Assembly (NCBI RefSeq): GCF_000774145.1 | Contig: NZ_KN322987.1 | Coordinates: 1,226,747-1,290,746, forward strand | DNA: 64,000 nucleotides | Direction of reading: 5' to 3' | DNA from: Pseudomonas mediterranea CFBP 5447 | Lineage (GTDB): Bacteria; Pseudomonadota; Gammaproteobacteria; Pseudomonadales; Pseudomonadaceae | Shown here: one piece after another, positions 9,002-18,194 of the stretch | Numbering within the stretch: the first letter of the stretch is position 1 | Layout of the letters: each line of letters starts with the position of its first letter | Notes under the pieces: model-generated | Told to the model about the DNA's origin: nothing | The model's input: the letters and a program-made list of their open reading frames with translations, nothing else | The model's database searches: none | Position numbers and translations under genes: made by a program

Positions 9002-10150
9002 ATGCACATGACCCGATCGATACTCGCGGGCACCTTTTTGCTGGGCTGTGGAATGATGCCGGGCTTTGCCCAGGAGCGCCTCGAAGACACCGTCAATGCA
9101 GTGATCGAACCCTTGATGAAACGCCAGGACATTGCCGGCATGGCCGTGGCGATCACACTGGACGGCCAACCTCATTATTTCAACTACGGCGTGGCCTCCA
9201 GGGAAACGAAACAGCCGGTCACCGAACAGACCCTGTTCGAAATAGGCTCGGTCAGCAAGACCTTCACCGCGACCCTCGGCGCCTATGCCCAGGCCCAGGG
9301 CAAGCTGTCCCTGTCGGACCCGGCCGGCCGCTACGCCCCCGAGTTACAGGGTAGTGCCCTGGAAAACGTCAGCCTGCTCAACCTCGCCACCTACACCGCC
9401 GGTGGATTGCCGTTGCAGTTTCCCGACAGCGCGGACCACCCGGACCGGATGTTCGGCTACTACAAGACCTGGAAACCGCTTTACCCGGCCGGTACCCAAC
9501 GGCTCTATTCGAACCCGAGCATCGGCCTGTTTGGCTATCTGGCCGCCCGCAGCCTGGATCGCCCTTTCGACGATGCAATGGAACAGACGATGATGCCGGG
9601 CCTGGGCCTCAAGCACAGCTATCTGCGGGTGCCGGCGTCAGAGTCGAGCCGATACGCCCAAGGCTACGCGAAGGACGGCAAGCCAGTCCGGGTCGGTCCC
9701 GGGGCAATGGACTCCGAGGCCTATGGCGTGAAGACCAGCGCCTCGGACCTGATCCGTTTCGTCGAAGCCAACCTGCGACCGGAAACACTGGCCCCTGACC
9801 TGCAACAAGCCATCGCCACCACCCACACCGGGTTCTACCAGGTCGGCGGCATGACCCAGGGGTTGGGCTGGGAGTTCTACCCTTACCCGGTGACGGTCAG
9901 CCAGCTGCTGGCGGGGAATTCGGTGGAAGTGGCCATGCAGCCGAACAAGGTCGAACCTCTCGACCCGCCCCGCCCTGCCCCGGACAACGCCTGGATCAAC
10001 AAGACCGGATCGACCGGTGGCTTCGGCGCCTATGCGGCTTTCGTGCCTGGCAAGAACAGGGGCATCGTGCTGTTGGCGAACAGGAACTACCCCATCGAGG
10101 AACGGGTGAAGGCGGCGCACCGGATCCTGATGGCGTTGGAGGAGCGATAA
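9002..10150 (+). CDS. ampC: Class C beta-lactamase (AmpC family)
   Basis: A 382-residue secreted serine hydrolase. A signal peptide covers roughly residues 1-23 (cleavage after GFA). The catalytic motifs are SVSK (Ser83-Lys86), YSN (169-171) and KTG (334-336), all in class C order, with the AmpC-typical TYTAGGLPLQFP segment. It hydrolyses beta-lactams in the periplasm. AmpC is usually controlled by a divergent ampR, but no ampR is adjacent here, so regulation is not evident. The start is the ATG after GGAGAACGG; a second ATG two codons later is also possible. Confidence 0.93.
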   Translation: MHMTRSILAGTFLLGCGMMPGFAQERLEDTVNAVIEPLMKRQDIAGMAVAITLDGQPHYFNYGVASRETKQPVTEQTLFEIGSVSKTFTATLGAYAQAQGKLSLSDPAGRYAPELQGSALENVSLLNLATYTAGGLPLQFPDSADHPDRMFGYYKTWKPLYPAGTQRLYSNPSIGLFGYLAARSLDRPFDDAMEQTMMPGLGLKHSYLRVPASESSRYAQGYAKDGKPVRVGPGAMDSEAYGVKTSASDLIRFVEANLRPETLAPDLQQAIATTHTGFYQVGGMTQGLGWEFYPYPVTVSQLLAGNSVEVAMQPNKVEPLDPPRPAPDNAWINKTGSTGGFGAYAAFVPGKNRGIVLLANRNYPIEERVKAAHRILMALEER

Positions 10151-10176
10151 GGCAAGAGGTAGCTGCAAGGGCAAAT

Positions 10177-10264
10177 TGTGGGAGCAAAGCTTGCTCGCGA
10201 TACAGGCACCGCGATTCCGCTGGAGACCGCATCGTCCTCATCGCGGGCAAGCCTTGCTCCCACA
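10177..10264. repeat. REP doublet (REPIN), variant arms
   Basis: TGTGGGAGCAAAGCTTGCTCGCG and the inverse CGCGGGCAAGCCTTGCTCCCACA flank a variable core between ampC and the DUF4174 gene. The arms diverge slightly from the main family. Confidence 0.85.
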
Positions 10265-10294
10265 ACTGCTGCCAGGAAAGTCACCCGTTGAAAG

Positions 10295-10843
10295 TCAATC
10301 ATCCAACGGTTTCGGCGCAGCCGCAGGCTTGGCGGCCTTGCCAGGTTTTGCGCCCTTCGCATCCTTGGCCGGGGCAACTTCAGGCGCTGGAGGTGGTGCT
10401 GGGGGCGTTGCTTCTTTTTCGGCCGCGGGCAGCTTGTCGACGGTGTCGAAAAGCTCCTTCAGTTCGATTGCCCCGGAATGCTCAAGCTTCTTTTCCCCAT
10501 CCTTGCCCACCAGGATGATCTTGGTCTGGGCACCGGCTCCCAGCTTGAGTGAACGGATCAGCGCCATGGTGCTTTGAGGGTCCAGGTCCTTGCCGTCGCG
10601 CTGCCCGATGGTGTTGAGCACGGTATAGAGCACCATGTTGCGCTCAGAGAAACCCTGCTTGCCCGCCGGTTCGTCCAGGGCCTTTTTCAGGCTGATCCAT
10701 GCAGGGTCCACGGTACTGGGTGCGATGACAACCAGGGGACGGGACTTGCCCACCTCCGCCACCAGGAGTGAGTCACCATCAGCGGCGAACAGGGGGCCGG
10801 CGATGGCCAGCAAGGTTGCCAAGGTCAACGACCGAATGAGCAT
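10295..10843 (-). CDS. Secreted DUF4174 domain protein
   Basis: A 182-residue protein with a signal peptide (residues 1-20, ending GPLFA). A thioredoxin-like DUF4174 domain follows (SRPLVVIAPSTVDPAW ... QTKIILVGKDGEKK). The C-terminal tail, about 50 residues, is rich in Ala, Pro and Lys and probably disordered. The start at 10843 follows AAAAGGAGAGG. No CXXC motif is present, so thiol redox activity is not supported. Function is unknown; the gene is monocistronic between REP elements. Confidence 0.85.
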   Translation of the reverse strand: MLIRSLTLATLLAIAGPLFAADGDSLLVAEVGKSRPLVVIAPSTVDPAWISLKKALDEPAGKQGFSERNMVLYTVLNTIGQRDGKDLDPQSTMALIRSLKLGAGAQTKIILVGKDGEKKLEHSGAIELKELFDTVDKLPAAEKEATPPAPPPAPEVAPAKDAKGAKPGKAAKPAAAPKPLDD

Positions 10844-11013
10844 GCGCCTCTCCTTTTGATATTTACGCTGTACTGATTGCACAGGGCGGCAATTGTTCCG
10901 CGAGAGAGTCGCCCAATACTGCGCCGGCCTGCCATGAAGCTTAGGTCAGCGGGGTCATTGCGCAACCGTGGTACAGGAGGGAGTCAGTCGATGCAGAGGC
11001 AGATACGAACCAC

Positions 11014-11103
11014 TGTGGGAGCGAGCCTGCTCGCGATAGCGGTGGGTCAATCAGCATTGATGTCGACTGACACAGCGTCATCGCGAGCAGGCTCGCTCCC
11101 ACA
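11014..11103. repeat. REP doublet (REPIN)
   Basis: TGTGGGAGCGAGCCTGCTCGCG and its inverted copy, in the 302-base gap between the DUF4174 gene and the TauE/SafE gene. Nothing else was seen in that gap. Confidence 0.9.
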
Positions 11104-11145
11104 GGGTTTTGTGAAATGCCTGAGGGTTGTGTTCGGCCGCAGCAA

Positions 11146-11931
11146 TCAGAACGCCAATTTGAACCCGATCATCGCCAGCATCACCGCCAGGCATGGGCGC
11201 AGCAGTTCGTCGGAGATGCGTCCCGACAAGTGACTGCCCAGGTAGATACCCGGCAAGGAGCCCACCAGCAGGTAACCGAGGATGTGCCAGTCCATGTTGC
11301 CCATGCTCGCATGGCCCAGGCCGGCCACCAGGGTCAGTGGCACGGCGTGGGCGATTTCGGTGCCCACCAGGCGCTTGGTGACCAGGAACGGGTAGAGAAT
11401 GAACAACGCGACGGTACCCAGGGCGCCGGCACCGATGGAGGTCAACGCGACCATCGTGCCCAGCACCAGGCCGGTGATGACCGTGAGCACATTGAGCCGC
11501 ACGCCGGAGGGGTTGTAGTGACCGCCCGCACGATCATGGGCGAACTGCAGCAGGCGCTTCTTGAACAGGATCGCCAGGGCAGTGGCGAACAGCACGAAGC
11601 CCAGGGCCTGCTTGATGACAGCGTTCATTGCATCCGGCGAACTGTGCAGGGTACTGAGGAACCACAGCGTCAGTCCGACCGCCGGCACGCTGCCCAAGGT
11701 CAGCCAACCGGTGATCGCCCAATCGATATTGCGATTTCTGGCATGCACCAGCACGCCGCCGGATTTGGTAATGGCCGCGTACAGCAAGTCCGTACCCACG
11801 GCAGTCGCAGGGTTGATACCGAACCACAACAGAATGGGAGTCATCAGCGAACCGCCGCCGACACCGGTCATTCCGACGATGAAGCCGACCACCAGGCCCG
11901 CTACGACTAAACCGACATTACCGAAATCCAT
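11146..11931 (-). CDS. TauE/SafE (TSUP) family membrane transporter
   Basis: A 261-residue inner-membrane protein with about eight hydrophobic helices. The TSUP signature GMTGVGGGSLMTPILLWFG is near residues 20-38 and the internal repeat ALTSIGAGALGTVALF is in the second half. TSUP proteins export sulfite, sulfonates or organic sulfur compounds. The TTG before the ATG is not needed; ATG at 11931 is used with GAGACGG upstream. There is no sulfur-metabolism neighbour, so the substrate cannot be told. Confidence 0.88.
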   Translation of the reverse strand: MDFGNVGLVVAGLVVGFIVGMTGVGGGSLMTPILLWFGINPATAVGTDLLYAAITKSGGVLVHARNRNIDWAITGWLTLGSVPAVGLTLWFLSTLHSSPDAMNAVIKQALGFVLFATALAILFKKRLLQFAHDRAGGHYNPSGVRLNVLTVITGLVLGTMVALTSIGAGALGTVALFILYPFLVTKRLVGTEIAHAVPLTLVAGLGHASMGNMDWHILGYLLVGSLPGIYLGSHLSGRISDELLRPCLAVMLAMIGFKLAF

Positions 11932-12041
11932 CAAAACCGTCTCAGCACAACCGCGTGGAAAATCTCGCCGCGAGCATAGCGATTTTTCTTATAACCGCCC
12001 TATAACGTTGTGATCTATCTTTATGCCTTTTCCTGAAAAAC

Positions 12042-12791
12042 CTACTGAACCGGCAAAAAATTGAGAAACAGCAGGCTCTGGGCGTAGTTCAGCCCGATCC
12101 GCCGGTAACGCTCATCCAGCATCTGCGTCAGCAAGTCCAACCGCGCGACGATCTTCCCGAACTCCACAGCGAAACTCAGGTTGCTGCCCTCCTCCGAGAT
12201 CTCGTTGGAAAACAGCAGCAGGTTGCCGTCCTTGTCCTGTCGCTGGCTGAGTATCCAGGTGGCTTTTTCGATATTGCGTGCCGCGTTGCTGACAAAGCGC
12301 GGGTCGATGGTGTCGGTCATGTAGAACTCGAGCCGATTGCCATGGGCTGTCACCAGCATGCTGCCGATTGCATAGATGAAGGCACCGACCCGATCGCCGA
12401 GGAACTCCGGGCTCATGGCGTAGCTCAGGGCCGCCAGGTCCTTCTTGCCGCCCAAGGTCGGCAAGGGTTGCTGCTGCTCGATGGCCATGCGCACCTGTTT
12501 TTCCGCGGTGCGGGCATCGAGAAAACCGGATTTGCGCAACTCCTGGGGATTACGCAGGTAAAGCTTGCTCATCAACAGGTAGAGGCTTTGCAGGTTGTCG
12601 TGCATCGACAACGTGGCCATGCGGTCGACGCTGGTCTGCAAGAACTCCTGGGGCCTGGCGTTGCTGAACTGAGTGACCATGTCCTGACCCTGCTGGTGAC
12701 TGCAACCACCACTGAGCAATATCAACGCCCCCCCCAACAGCGCGGGACAGCGACGTCGCAACACCATCAAACAGTAGGAAACACCGGCCAT
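12042..12791 (-). CDS. Putative outer- or inner-membrane lipoprotein, unknown family
   Basis: A 249-residue protein with a lipobox (ILLSGGC) about 30 residues from the chosen start. The mature part is mostly helical: NLQSLYLLMSKLYLRNPQEL, GDRVGAFIYAIGSMLVTAHG and a C-terminal helix ending LLFLNFLPVQ. It has no catalytic motif that I recognise. The start is uncertain: ATG at 12791 or 12767 both keep the lipobox, and neither has a strong ribosome-binding site. The longer frame to 12905 would add an improbable N-terminal extension. It is divergent from the aldose epimerase gene. Confidence 0.75.
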   Translation of the reverse strand: MAGVSYCLMVLRRRCPALLGGALILLSGGCSHQQGQDMVTQFSNARPQEFLQTSVDRMATLSMHDNLQSLYLLMSKLYLRNPQELRKSGFLDARTAEKQVRMAIEQQQPLPTLGGKKDLAALSYAMSPEFLGDRVGAFIYAIGSMLVTAHGNRLEFYMTDTIDPRFVSNAARNIEKATWILSQRQDKDGNLLLFSNEISEEGSNLSFAVEFGKIVARLDLLTQMLDERYRRIGLNYAQSLLFLNFLPVQ

Positions 12792-12938
12792 TGAATCTCG
12801 ATCTGGGCAAGGGGAAGCGGTGGGAGTCGCCGCTTCCTGGCCATGGATAGAGCGACAAAAAACCTGAAAGTGCAGTCCTGCCTGCCGCGCCTGACGCTTG
12901 GGCAAGACTCGCCTCGCTTAATTAGTATTACTTTTTAA

Positions 12939-12966
12939 TTGATAAATTTCGATTTTTGGCTATAAA
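12939..12966 (+). promoter_or_regulatory. Candidate sigma-70 promoter for the aldose epimerase gene
   Basis: TTGATA (12939-12944) and TATAAA (12961-12966) are separated by 16 bases in an unusually AT-rich stretch of about 100 bases. The putative transcript would have a leader of about 115 bases before the ATG at 13089. This is a sequence match only. Confidence 0.4.
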
Positions 12967-13088
12967 TCCCTTCTCAACCCTTAAATAGATAGACTACTGA
13001 ACAGAAAAACCTTCACCGCTGTCCGACCAAGTAACCGACTCGACCCGCGTTCAAAACAACAACAAAACCACAAGAAGGAAGGTCTACC

Positions 13089-14240
13089 ATGCTTGAACCC
13101 AGACATCTGCTCACGGCCCTCGGAGTGTCTCTGATGATCGCCACTTCTGCCTCCCAGGCCGCCGGCCTGACCAATGAACGCGCTGCGTTCGGCAAGACCG
13201 ACGACGGCACCGCGGTGGAAAAATATGTGCTGCGCAACAGCCATGGCATGGAGGCCACCGTCATCACTTACGGCGGGATCCTCCAGTCGTTGATCGTGCC
13301 GGACAAACACGGCAAGGCCGCCGATGTGGTACTCGGCTTCGATGATGTCCAGGGCTATCAGAAAAACGGCAACGTGTATTTCGGCGCAACCATCGGCCGC
13401 TTCGGCAACCGTCTGGCCGACGGAGCATTCGAACTGGACGGCAAGCGCTACCAGGTCCCCCAGAATGACCATGGCAACTCGCTGCACGGCGGACCGCAAG
13501 GGTTCGACAAACGCGTCTGGAAAGCCGTGCCTCATAACGGCAAGGACTCGGTGGGCGTGACCCTGACCTACCTGTCGGCGGACGGCGAGATGGGCTTCCC
13601 GGGTGCGCTGACGACCGATGTCACCTACAGCCTCACCGAGCAGAACGAGCTGCGCATCGACTACAAGGCCACCACCGACAAACCCACGGTGCTGAACCTG
13701 ACCAACCACAGCTATTTCAACCTCGCGGGCGCCGGCAACGGCGACATCCTGAAACAGGTCGCCACCCTGTACGCCTCCCACTACACCCCTGTGACCGCCA
13801 AACTCATCCCCACCGGCGAACTGGCGCCCGTGGCCGGCACACCCATGGACTTCACCAAGCCCACCGCATTCGGTACCCACATCAAGGCCGACCACCCGCA
13901 ACTCAAGTTCGCCGAACCGAAACAGGGTGGCTTCGATTTCAACTGGGTACTGGACACCCAGGGCGACGTGAGCAAACCGGCCGCCGATGTCTACGACCCG
14001 CAGTCGGGACGCCGCTTGCAGCTCTACACCACCGAGCCCGGTGTACAGCTCTATACCAGCAACTTCCTCGACGGCACCGTCAAGGGCAAGCAGGGCAAGG
14101 TCTATCCGCACTGGAGCGCATTCACCCTGGAGACCCAGCATTTCCCCGACTCGCCAAACCAGCCGAAATTCCCATCCACGCGGCTTGATCCGGGACAGAC
14201 CTACACCCAGACCATGGTGCTGAAGTTCTCCGCGAAATAA
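13089..14240 (+). CDS. galM: Periplasmic aldose 1-epimerase
   Basis: A 383-residue galactose mutarotase-family protein that interconverts alpha and beta anomers of aldoses. An N-terminal signal peptide (residues 1-24, ending SQAA) places it in the periplasm, as in other secreted bacterial mutarotases. Active-site blocks are NDHGNSLHGG, the histidine in NLTNHSYFNL, the substrate Asp region GGFDFNWVL and the catalytic glutamate in FTLETQHFPD. AAGGAAGG precedes the ATG. No sugar transporter is adjacent. Confidence 0.93.
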   Translation: MLEPRHLLTALGVSLMIATSASQAAGLTNERAAFGKTDDGTAVEKYVLRNSHGMEATVITYGGILQSLIVPDKHGKAADVVLGFDDVQGYQKNGNVYFGATIGRFGNRLADGAFELDGKRYQVPQNDHGNSLHGGPQGFDKRVWKAVPHNGKDSVGVTLTYLSADGEMGFPGALTTDVTYSLTEQNELRIDYKATTDKPTVLNLTNHSYFNLAGAGNGDILKQVATLYASHYTPVTAKLIPTGELAPVAGTPMDFTKPTAFGTHIKADHPQLKFAEPKQGGFDFNWVLDTQGDVSKPAADVYDPQSGRRLQLYTTEPGVQLYTSNFLDGTVKGKQGKVYPHWSAFTLETQHFPDSPNQPKFPSTRLDPGQTYTQTMVLKFSAK

Positions 14241-14280
14241 CCCCTCCCTACCTGATCGCTCCCACACTGTCCGGCTGAAG

Positions 14281-14370
14281 TGTGGGAGCGAGCCTGCTCG
14301 CGATGACGGTGTATCCGTCGACATCAATGCCGATTGACCCACCGCTATCGCGAGCAGGCTCGCTCCCACA
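14281..14370. repeat. REP doublet (REPIN)
   Basis: The standard inverted REP pair, preceded at 14257-14266 by an extra CGCTCCCACA fragment, between galM and the aldo/keto reductase gene. Confidence 0.9.
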
Positions 14371-14461
14371 GGGAACGGCGCAGACCTCCCCGTCGATCGA
14401 CCTGAACACTTGGTCTATCCTGCTGCCACACCTCTGACGTTCAAGCACACAGGAGACAGGC

Positions 14462-15283
14462 ATGAGGACTCTGGAGTTGGCCGGCGTTTCCGTACCCGTG
14501 ATCGGCCAAGGCACCTGGCACATGGGTGAGGAACCGTCCGCCCGCAAGAAAGAAGTTGCCGCCCTGCGCCAGGGCATCGAACTGGGCATGACCCTGATCG
14601 ATACGGCGGAAATGTACGCCGAAGGCGGTGCCGAGGCGGTCGTGGGCGAGGCGATCACCGGCCTGCGGGACCAAGTGTTCCTGGTCAGCAAGGTCTACCC
14701 CCATAACGCCAGCCGCAAAGGCATTCCACTGGCCTGCGAACGCAGCCTGCGGCGACTCGACACCGACTACATCGACTTGTACCTGCTGCACTGGCGCGGC
14801 CAATACCCGCTTGAAGAAACCGTCGAAGCCTTCGAACGCCTGCGCGAAGAAGGCAAGATCGGCCGCTGGGGTGTATCGAACTTTGATGTGGAGGATCTTG
14901 AAGAACTGGCTTCACCGACCTGCGCCACCAACCAGGTGCTGTACAACCTGCAGGAGCGGGGTATCGAATTCGACCTGCTGCCCTGGTGTCGGCAGCGCTC
15001 CATGCCAATCATGGCCTACTGCCCGGTCGGCCAGGGCGGGCATCTGCTCAAGGATCACACCCTGCGGGAGATCGCCGAGCGCCACGGTGCGACGCCGGCA
15101 CAGATTGCACTGGCCTGGTTGTTGCGCCAGGACAATGTCGTCGCCATTCCCAAGGCGGTGCAACCGGAGCATGTGCGCTTGAACGCCGAAGCGGCGAACC
15201 TGCAACTGGCGCCCCAGGACCTGGCAGCCCTCGACCTGATCTTTCCACAGCCCCAGGACAAGCAGCGATTGGCAATGGTGTGA
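14462..15283 (+). CDS. Aldo/keto reductase
   Basis: A 273-residue NADPH-dependent oxidoreductase with a TIM-barrel fold. The catalytic tetrad is visible as Asp47, Tyr52 (DTAEMY), Lys77 (LVSKVYP) and His110 (YLLHWRG). The C-terminal nucleotide-binding part contains VVAIPKAVQPEHVRLNAEA. AGGAGACAGGC precedes the ATG. Substrate unknown. Its 3-prime end butts directly against a truncated MFS transporter remnant on the other strand. Confidence 0.92.
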   Translation: MRTLELAGVSVPVIGQGTWHMGEEPSARKKEVAALRQGIELGMTLIDTAEMYAEGGAEAVVGEAITGLRDQVFLVSKVYPHNASRKGIPLACERSLRRLDTDYIDLYLLHWRGQYPLEETVEAFERLREEGKIGRWGVSNFDVEDLEELASPTCATNQVLYNLQERGIEFDLLPWCRQRSMPIMAYCPVGQGGHLLKDHTLREIAERHGATPAQIALAWLLRQDNVVAIPKAVQPEHVRLNAEAANLQLAPQDLAALDLIFPQPQDKQRLAMV

Positions 15284-15453
15284 CGCTCCGCTGCCCGGTC
15301 GGCAACACCACTGAGCGACAGGCTCAATGTGCCGAGAATGAAGCCCAACTGCACGGCGTTGGTCAGCCAGCCGATGTCAGTGGACGTGGCGTTCCAGGCT
15401 CGCATCAGCTCTTCGGCGGTACTGTTGGCACTGAACCACAGCGAAAGGTTCAC
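15284..15453 (-). pseudogene. 5-prime remnant of an MFS transporter gene
   Basis: Read on the minus strand from a GTG at 15453, the frame gives NLSLWFSANSTAEELMRAW, then GWLTNAVQLGFILGTLSLS and SGVADR. This is typical of the first two membrane helices of a CynX/NreB-type MFS permease. The similarity stops after ADR at about 15297, where the aldo/keto reductase gene ends; the remaining roughly 340 residues are missing. The frame continues as non-homologous antisense of the reductase. A deletion that joined the two genes is the simplest explanation. Seen by eye, without a database search. Confidence 0.6.
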
Positions 15454-15464
15454 AGTACATCCCC

Positions 15465-15554
15465 TGTGGGAGCGAGCCTGCTCGCGATGGCGGCAAACCA
15501 GGCAACACTTTCGTCGACGGATACATCGCCATCGCTAGCAGGCTCGCTCCCACA
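15465..15554. repeat. REP doublet (REPIN)
   Basis: An inverted REP pair directly upstream of the MFS remnant. The right arm carries a TCGCTAGCAGGC mismatch. Confidence 0.88.
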
Positions 15555-15573
15555 GAGACAGCACCGGCAGGCA

Positions 15574-16896
15574 TCAGCCCGCGGCAAGCCCGGCCAGCCA
15601 GCGGCTATCCCGTGGCGATGGCCGGCGATGCAAGCGCTGGTCCAGCAGAACCCTGGCTTTCTTCACCTCGCCGGCCCGCATCAACGCCACCAGCAACGCG
15701 TCCTGGACGATTTCGCGCTGGGCGCCACTGCCCCCCAGGCGCACGACATCATGGGCCACCGGCTCGAGGATCTGCGCACAATCAGCATAGCGCCCCTGGG
15801 CGAATGCCTGCACCGCATGACAGAGGGCCGGGACCACCGCCCCTGCACGCAGGTTGCCATCGCGCACCAATTCACTCAGCGCATTGGCCCGCTGCTCGAG
15901 GGCGTGCTCATCGCCGGTGGCGGCGGCGAGGATAGCCATGTGGAAATCGGCGAAGGGGAAGCCCGGTTGCTGGAAGTAACTGGACGCATAGCGGGCCGCC
16001 TCGTCCCACAAGCCGGCCGGCACTTCGTGCCCGTAGGCCTGCAAGCGCCACAGGAATGAAGCGCTGTCGCTGACCACGTTGATCGGTACGCCGGTGGACA
16101 CCGAAGGCGCCACCTGTTCGGTATAGACAGCGAGTGCGGTTTCGGTATCGCCGCGCTCCAGCGCCACCAGGGCGCCGTGCCAGGCGATATGACCGTGCAG
16201 GATGCCGCTGCGGTCGTAACCGGGCAGCCAGTCGCGGATGATCCCGGCCGCTTCGTCGTTGGCCCCGGACTCATGGAGCACGTGGGCTACCGCGTGCACC
16301 GCGTTGACATTGTCGCGGCGAAGTTCCAGTGCCCGTTGGGTCAGTTCACGGCCGAGGGCGACATCACCGTTCTCGCCATGGGCCCAGCCGCGATAGGTGA
16401 GAAACCACCAGTCGTTTTCCGGGAAATGACGCGCGTGACGCTCACACAGCTCCACCCGGGCCTGGTCATGGTCAGCCATGCCGGAGAATGCGAACAGTCC
16501 GAACGCACCCAGCGGCAGCGACAGGACCACGATGTCCAGGGGCCAGCGATCCGTATGCTGCAAGGCGCCGGCCAGGGCCTTGGCCGGTTGGCCATTGATA
16601 GCGAACCAGAGCACCTGCACATGGCTTCGCTCGCGCTCGGTACCGTTGGCCTGCGCCAGTTCCAGCGCCTTGGCGATCCTGGCCTTGGCTTCGCTGATTT
16701 CGGCACGCACCGCGTGCAAGCGGGCACGGGCAGCATGGGCCAGGGCGAAATCCGGATCGGCTGAAATGGCTTCCTCGAGGGTTTCAGCTGCGCCAGGCCA
16801 CAGGGAAAGCAACAGGTCCACCCCCGTGCGATAACGCTCGGCGGCGACGTTGGACGTGGTCGAAAGGGGCAGACTGTAACGGTCGAGGCAGGTCAT
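15574..16896 (-). CDS. Tetratricopeptide repeat protein (TTC38-like)
   Basis: A 440-residue soluble, all-helical protein. TPR-like units are seen at SADPDFALAHAARARLHAVR, in the region around TQRALELRRDNVNAVHAVAHV, and HEPGAND-like to the end; the overall pattern resembles the bacterial relatives of TTC38. No catalytic residues were recognised; a scaffold or binding role is likely. The start at 16896 is chosen because CAGGAGACC precedes it; a longer frame reaches 16953. It is monocistronic. Confidence 0.82.
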   Translation of the reverse strand: MTCLDRYSLPLSTTSNVAAERYRTGVDLLLSLWPGAAETLEEAISADPDFALAHAARARLHAVRAEISEAKARIAKALELAQANGTERERSHVQVLWFAINGQPAKALAGALQHTDRWPLDIVVLSLPLGAFGLFAFSGMADHDQARVELCERHARHFPENDWWFLTYRGWAHGENGDVALGRELTQRALELRRDNVNAVHAVAHVLHESGANDEAAGIIRDWLPGYDRSGILHGHIAWHGALVALERGDTETALAVYTEQVAPSVSTGVPINVVSDSASFLWRLQAYGHEVPAGLWDEAARYASSYFQQPGFPFADFHMAILAAATGDEHALEQRANALSELVRDGNLRAGAVVPALCHAVQAFAQGRYADCAQILEPVAHDVVRLGGSGAQREIVQDALLVALMRAGEVKKARVLLDQRLHRRPSPRDSRWLAGLAAG

Positions 16897-17082
16897 CGGA
16901 CGCAGGTCTCCTGAGGGTTCCGGTTCAAACGAATGAGGAACATTAGACTTCAAACGCTGCTGGCAGACTTTCGACTAACTGCCACATCATGTAGAACAGA
17001 AGACAGCCGTGCCGCCAACATGAATAAAACCCCAGGCCTTCATGAAAATGTCTCGGGTGCTGGACCTGAGAGGGCTCGATTT

Positions 17083-17145
17083 CTATTTGGCGGCGGTCTC
17101 GAACAACCAATCGCGAAAAGCCTTCAACCCGGCTGACCGGAGAGT
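17083..17145 (-). pseudogene. Possible C-terminal remnant of a LysR-type regulator
   Basis: On the minus strand the frame reads GLKAFRDWLFETAAK followed by a TAG at 17085-17083. This closely resembles the usual C-terminus of GcvA-type LysR regulators (FRDWLLETAA-stop). Upstream of it the frame loses similarity within a few codons, so at most about 20 residues survive. It sits in a 302-base gap that otherwise shows nothing recognisable. Confidence 0.4.
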
Positions 17146-17198
17146 ACAGGGGCTGGCGAGACGTACTCCAACACCTTACCTTCTGCCCGAGATCAACC

Positions 17199-18119
17199 AT
17201 GAAGTGGGACACCATCGAAGCCCCCCACGGCCTCACACCCCCCGCGCCCTTGAAGGTACGCGCCCAGTCCATCCCTGCGCGGCATAGCTTTCCCGAGCAT
17301 GCCCATGACTGGCACCAGATGGTCTATGCGATTTCCGGCGTGCTGACGGTCAATACGCACTCCGGTTCCTTCGTGATCTCGCCGGAACAGGCCGCCTGGC
17401 TGCCGACCGGACTCAGTCACAAGGTCGGCTCGATGTTCGGTGCGGAGTTTCGCAGCCTGTGGATCAGCCATCGCATCCCGTCCGGCCTGCCTGGCGACCA
17501 CCCCACGTTGTTCGGCGTGTCGCCCTTGCTCAGGGCGCTGATCATCGAAGCGGCCCGGATAGAAAATGAAGAAGACAATGACGGCTATGCCGGTCGCATC
17601 ACGCAACTGATCCTCGACCAACTGCGTCGTACCACCCCCATCTCCACCGCCCTGCCCTGGCCCCGTAATCAAGCATTGGTGACGCTGTGCGAAGCCCTGT
17701 ATGCCGACCCGGCGGATCCGACGGAAATGGACAGCTGGGCTCGGAAACTGGGAATGTCCGAGCGAACGCTGGCGCGCCATTTTGTCAACGAAACAGGGAT
17801 GAGCCTGCGTACCTGGCGCAGGCGACTGCGTCTGTTCAGAGCCATCGAATTGCTCGGTGATGGCCTGGACGTGACCCGCACGGCCCTGGAGCTGGGCTAC
17901 GGTTCCACCTCCGCGTTCGTCTATGCGTTTCGCCAGGAACTGGGGAGCAGCCCGCAGACATACATGCGCGGGGAATCGGTGACGGCGCCCCTCGGGCGAA
18001 TCAAGTCGCCTTCCTCGACATTGCCCGGGAGCAACGTCCCACCCATTGAAGCTCAGACGACGCTCGAACCCATCGTCAGCACCATGCGAAATTTCACCTC
18101 GCCGGACTTCACCTTCTGA
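17199..18119 (+). CDS. AraC-family transcriptional regulator with N-terminal cupin
   Basis: A 306-residue regulator. Residues 1-100 form a cupin-type sensor (PEHAHDWHQMVYAISGVLTVNT). The C-terminal AraC domain carries two HTH motifs (WARKLGMSERTLARHFVNETGMSL and TRTALELGYGSTSAFVYAFRQELG). The AraC domain is followed by a poorly conserved 45-residue tail. Such proteins (NimR/YeaM-like) often control an adjacent efflux pump; none is next to it, although MFS and LysR remnants lie within 2 kb on the other side of the TPR gene. Target unknown. Confidence 0.9.
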   Translation: MKWDTIEAPHGLTPPAPLKVRAQSIPARHSFPEHAHDWHQMVYAISGVLTVNTHSGSFVISPEQAAWLPTGLSHKVGSMFGAEFRSLWISHRIPSGLPGDHPTLFGVSPLLRALIIEAARIENEEDNDGYAGRITQLILDQLRRTTPISTALPWPRNQALVTLCEALYADPADPTEMDSWARKLGMSERTLARHFVNETGMSLRTWRRRLRLFRAIELLGDGLDVTRTALELGYGSTSAFVYAFRQELGSSPQTYMRGESVTAPLGRIKSPSSTLPGSNVPPIEAQTTLEPIVSTMRNFTSPDFTF

Positions 18120-18194
18120 TAGCCCTCCCAATCGGCAACTGCAGGCCCGGCCGGTTAACCTGCACGGCCTTGTAGGTGTTCCTTGTCATTTCTT

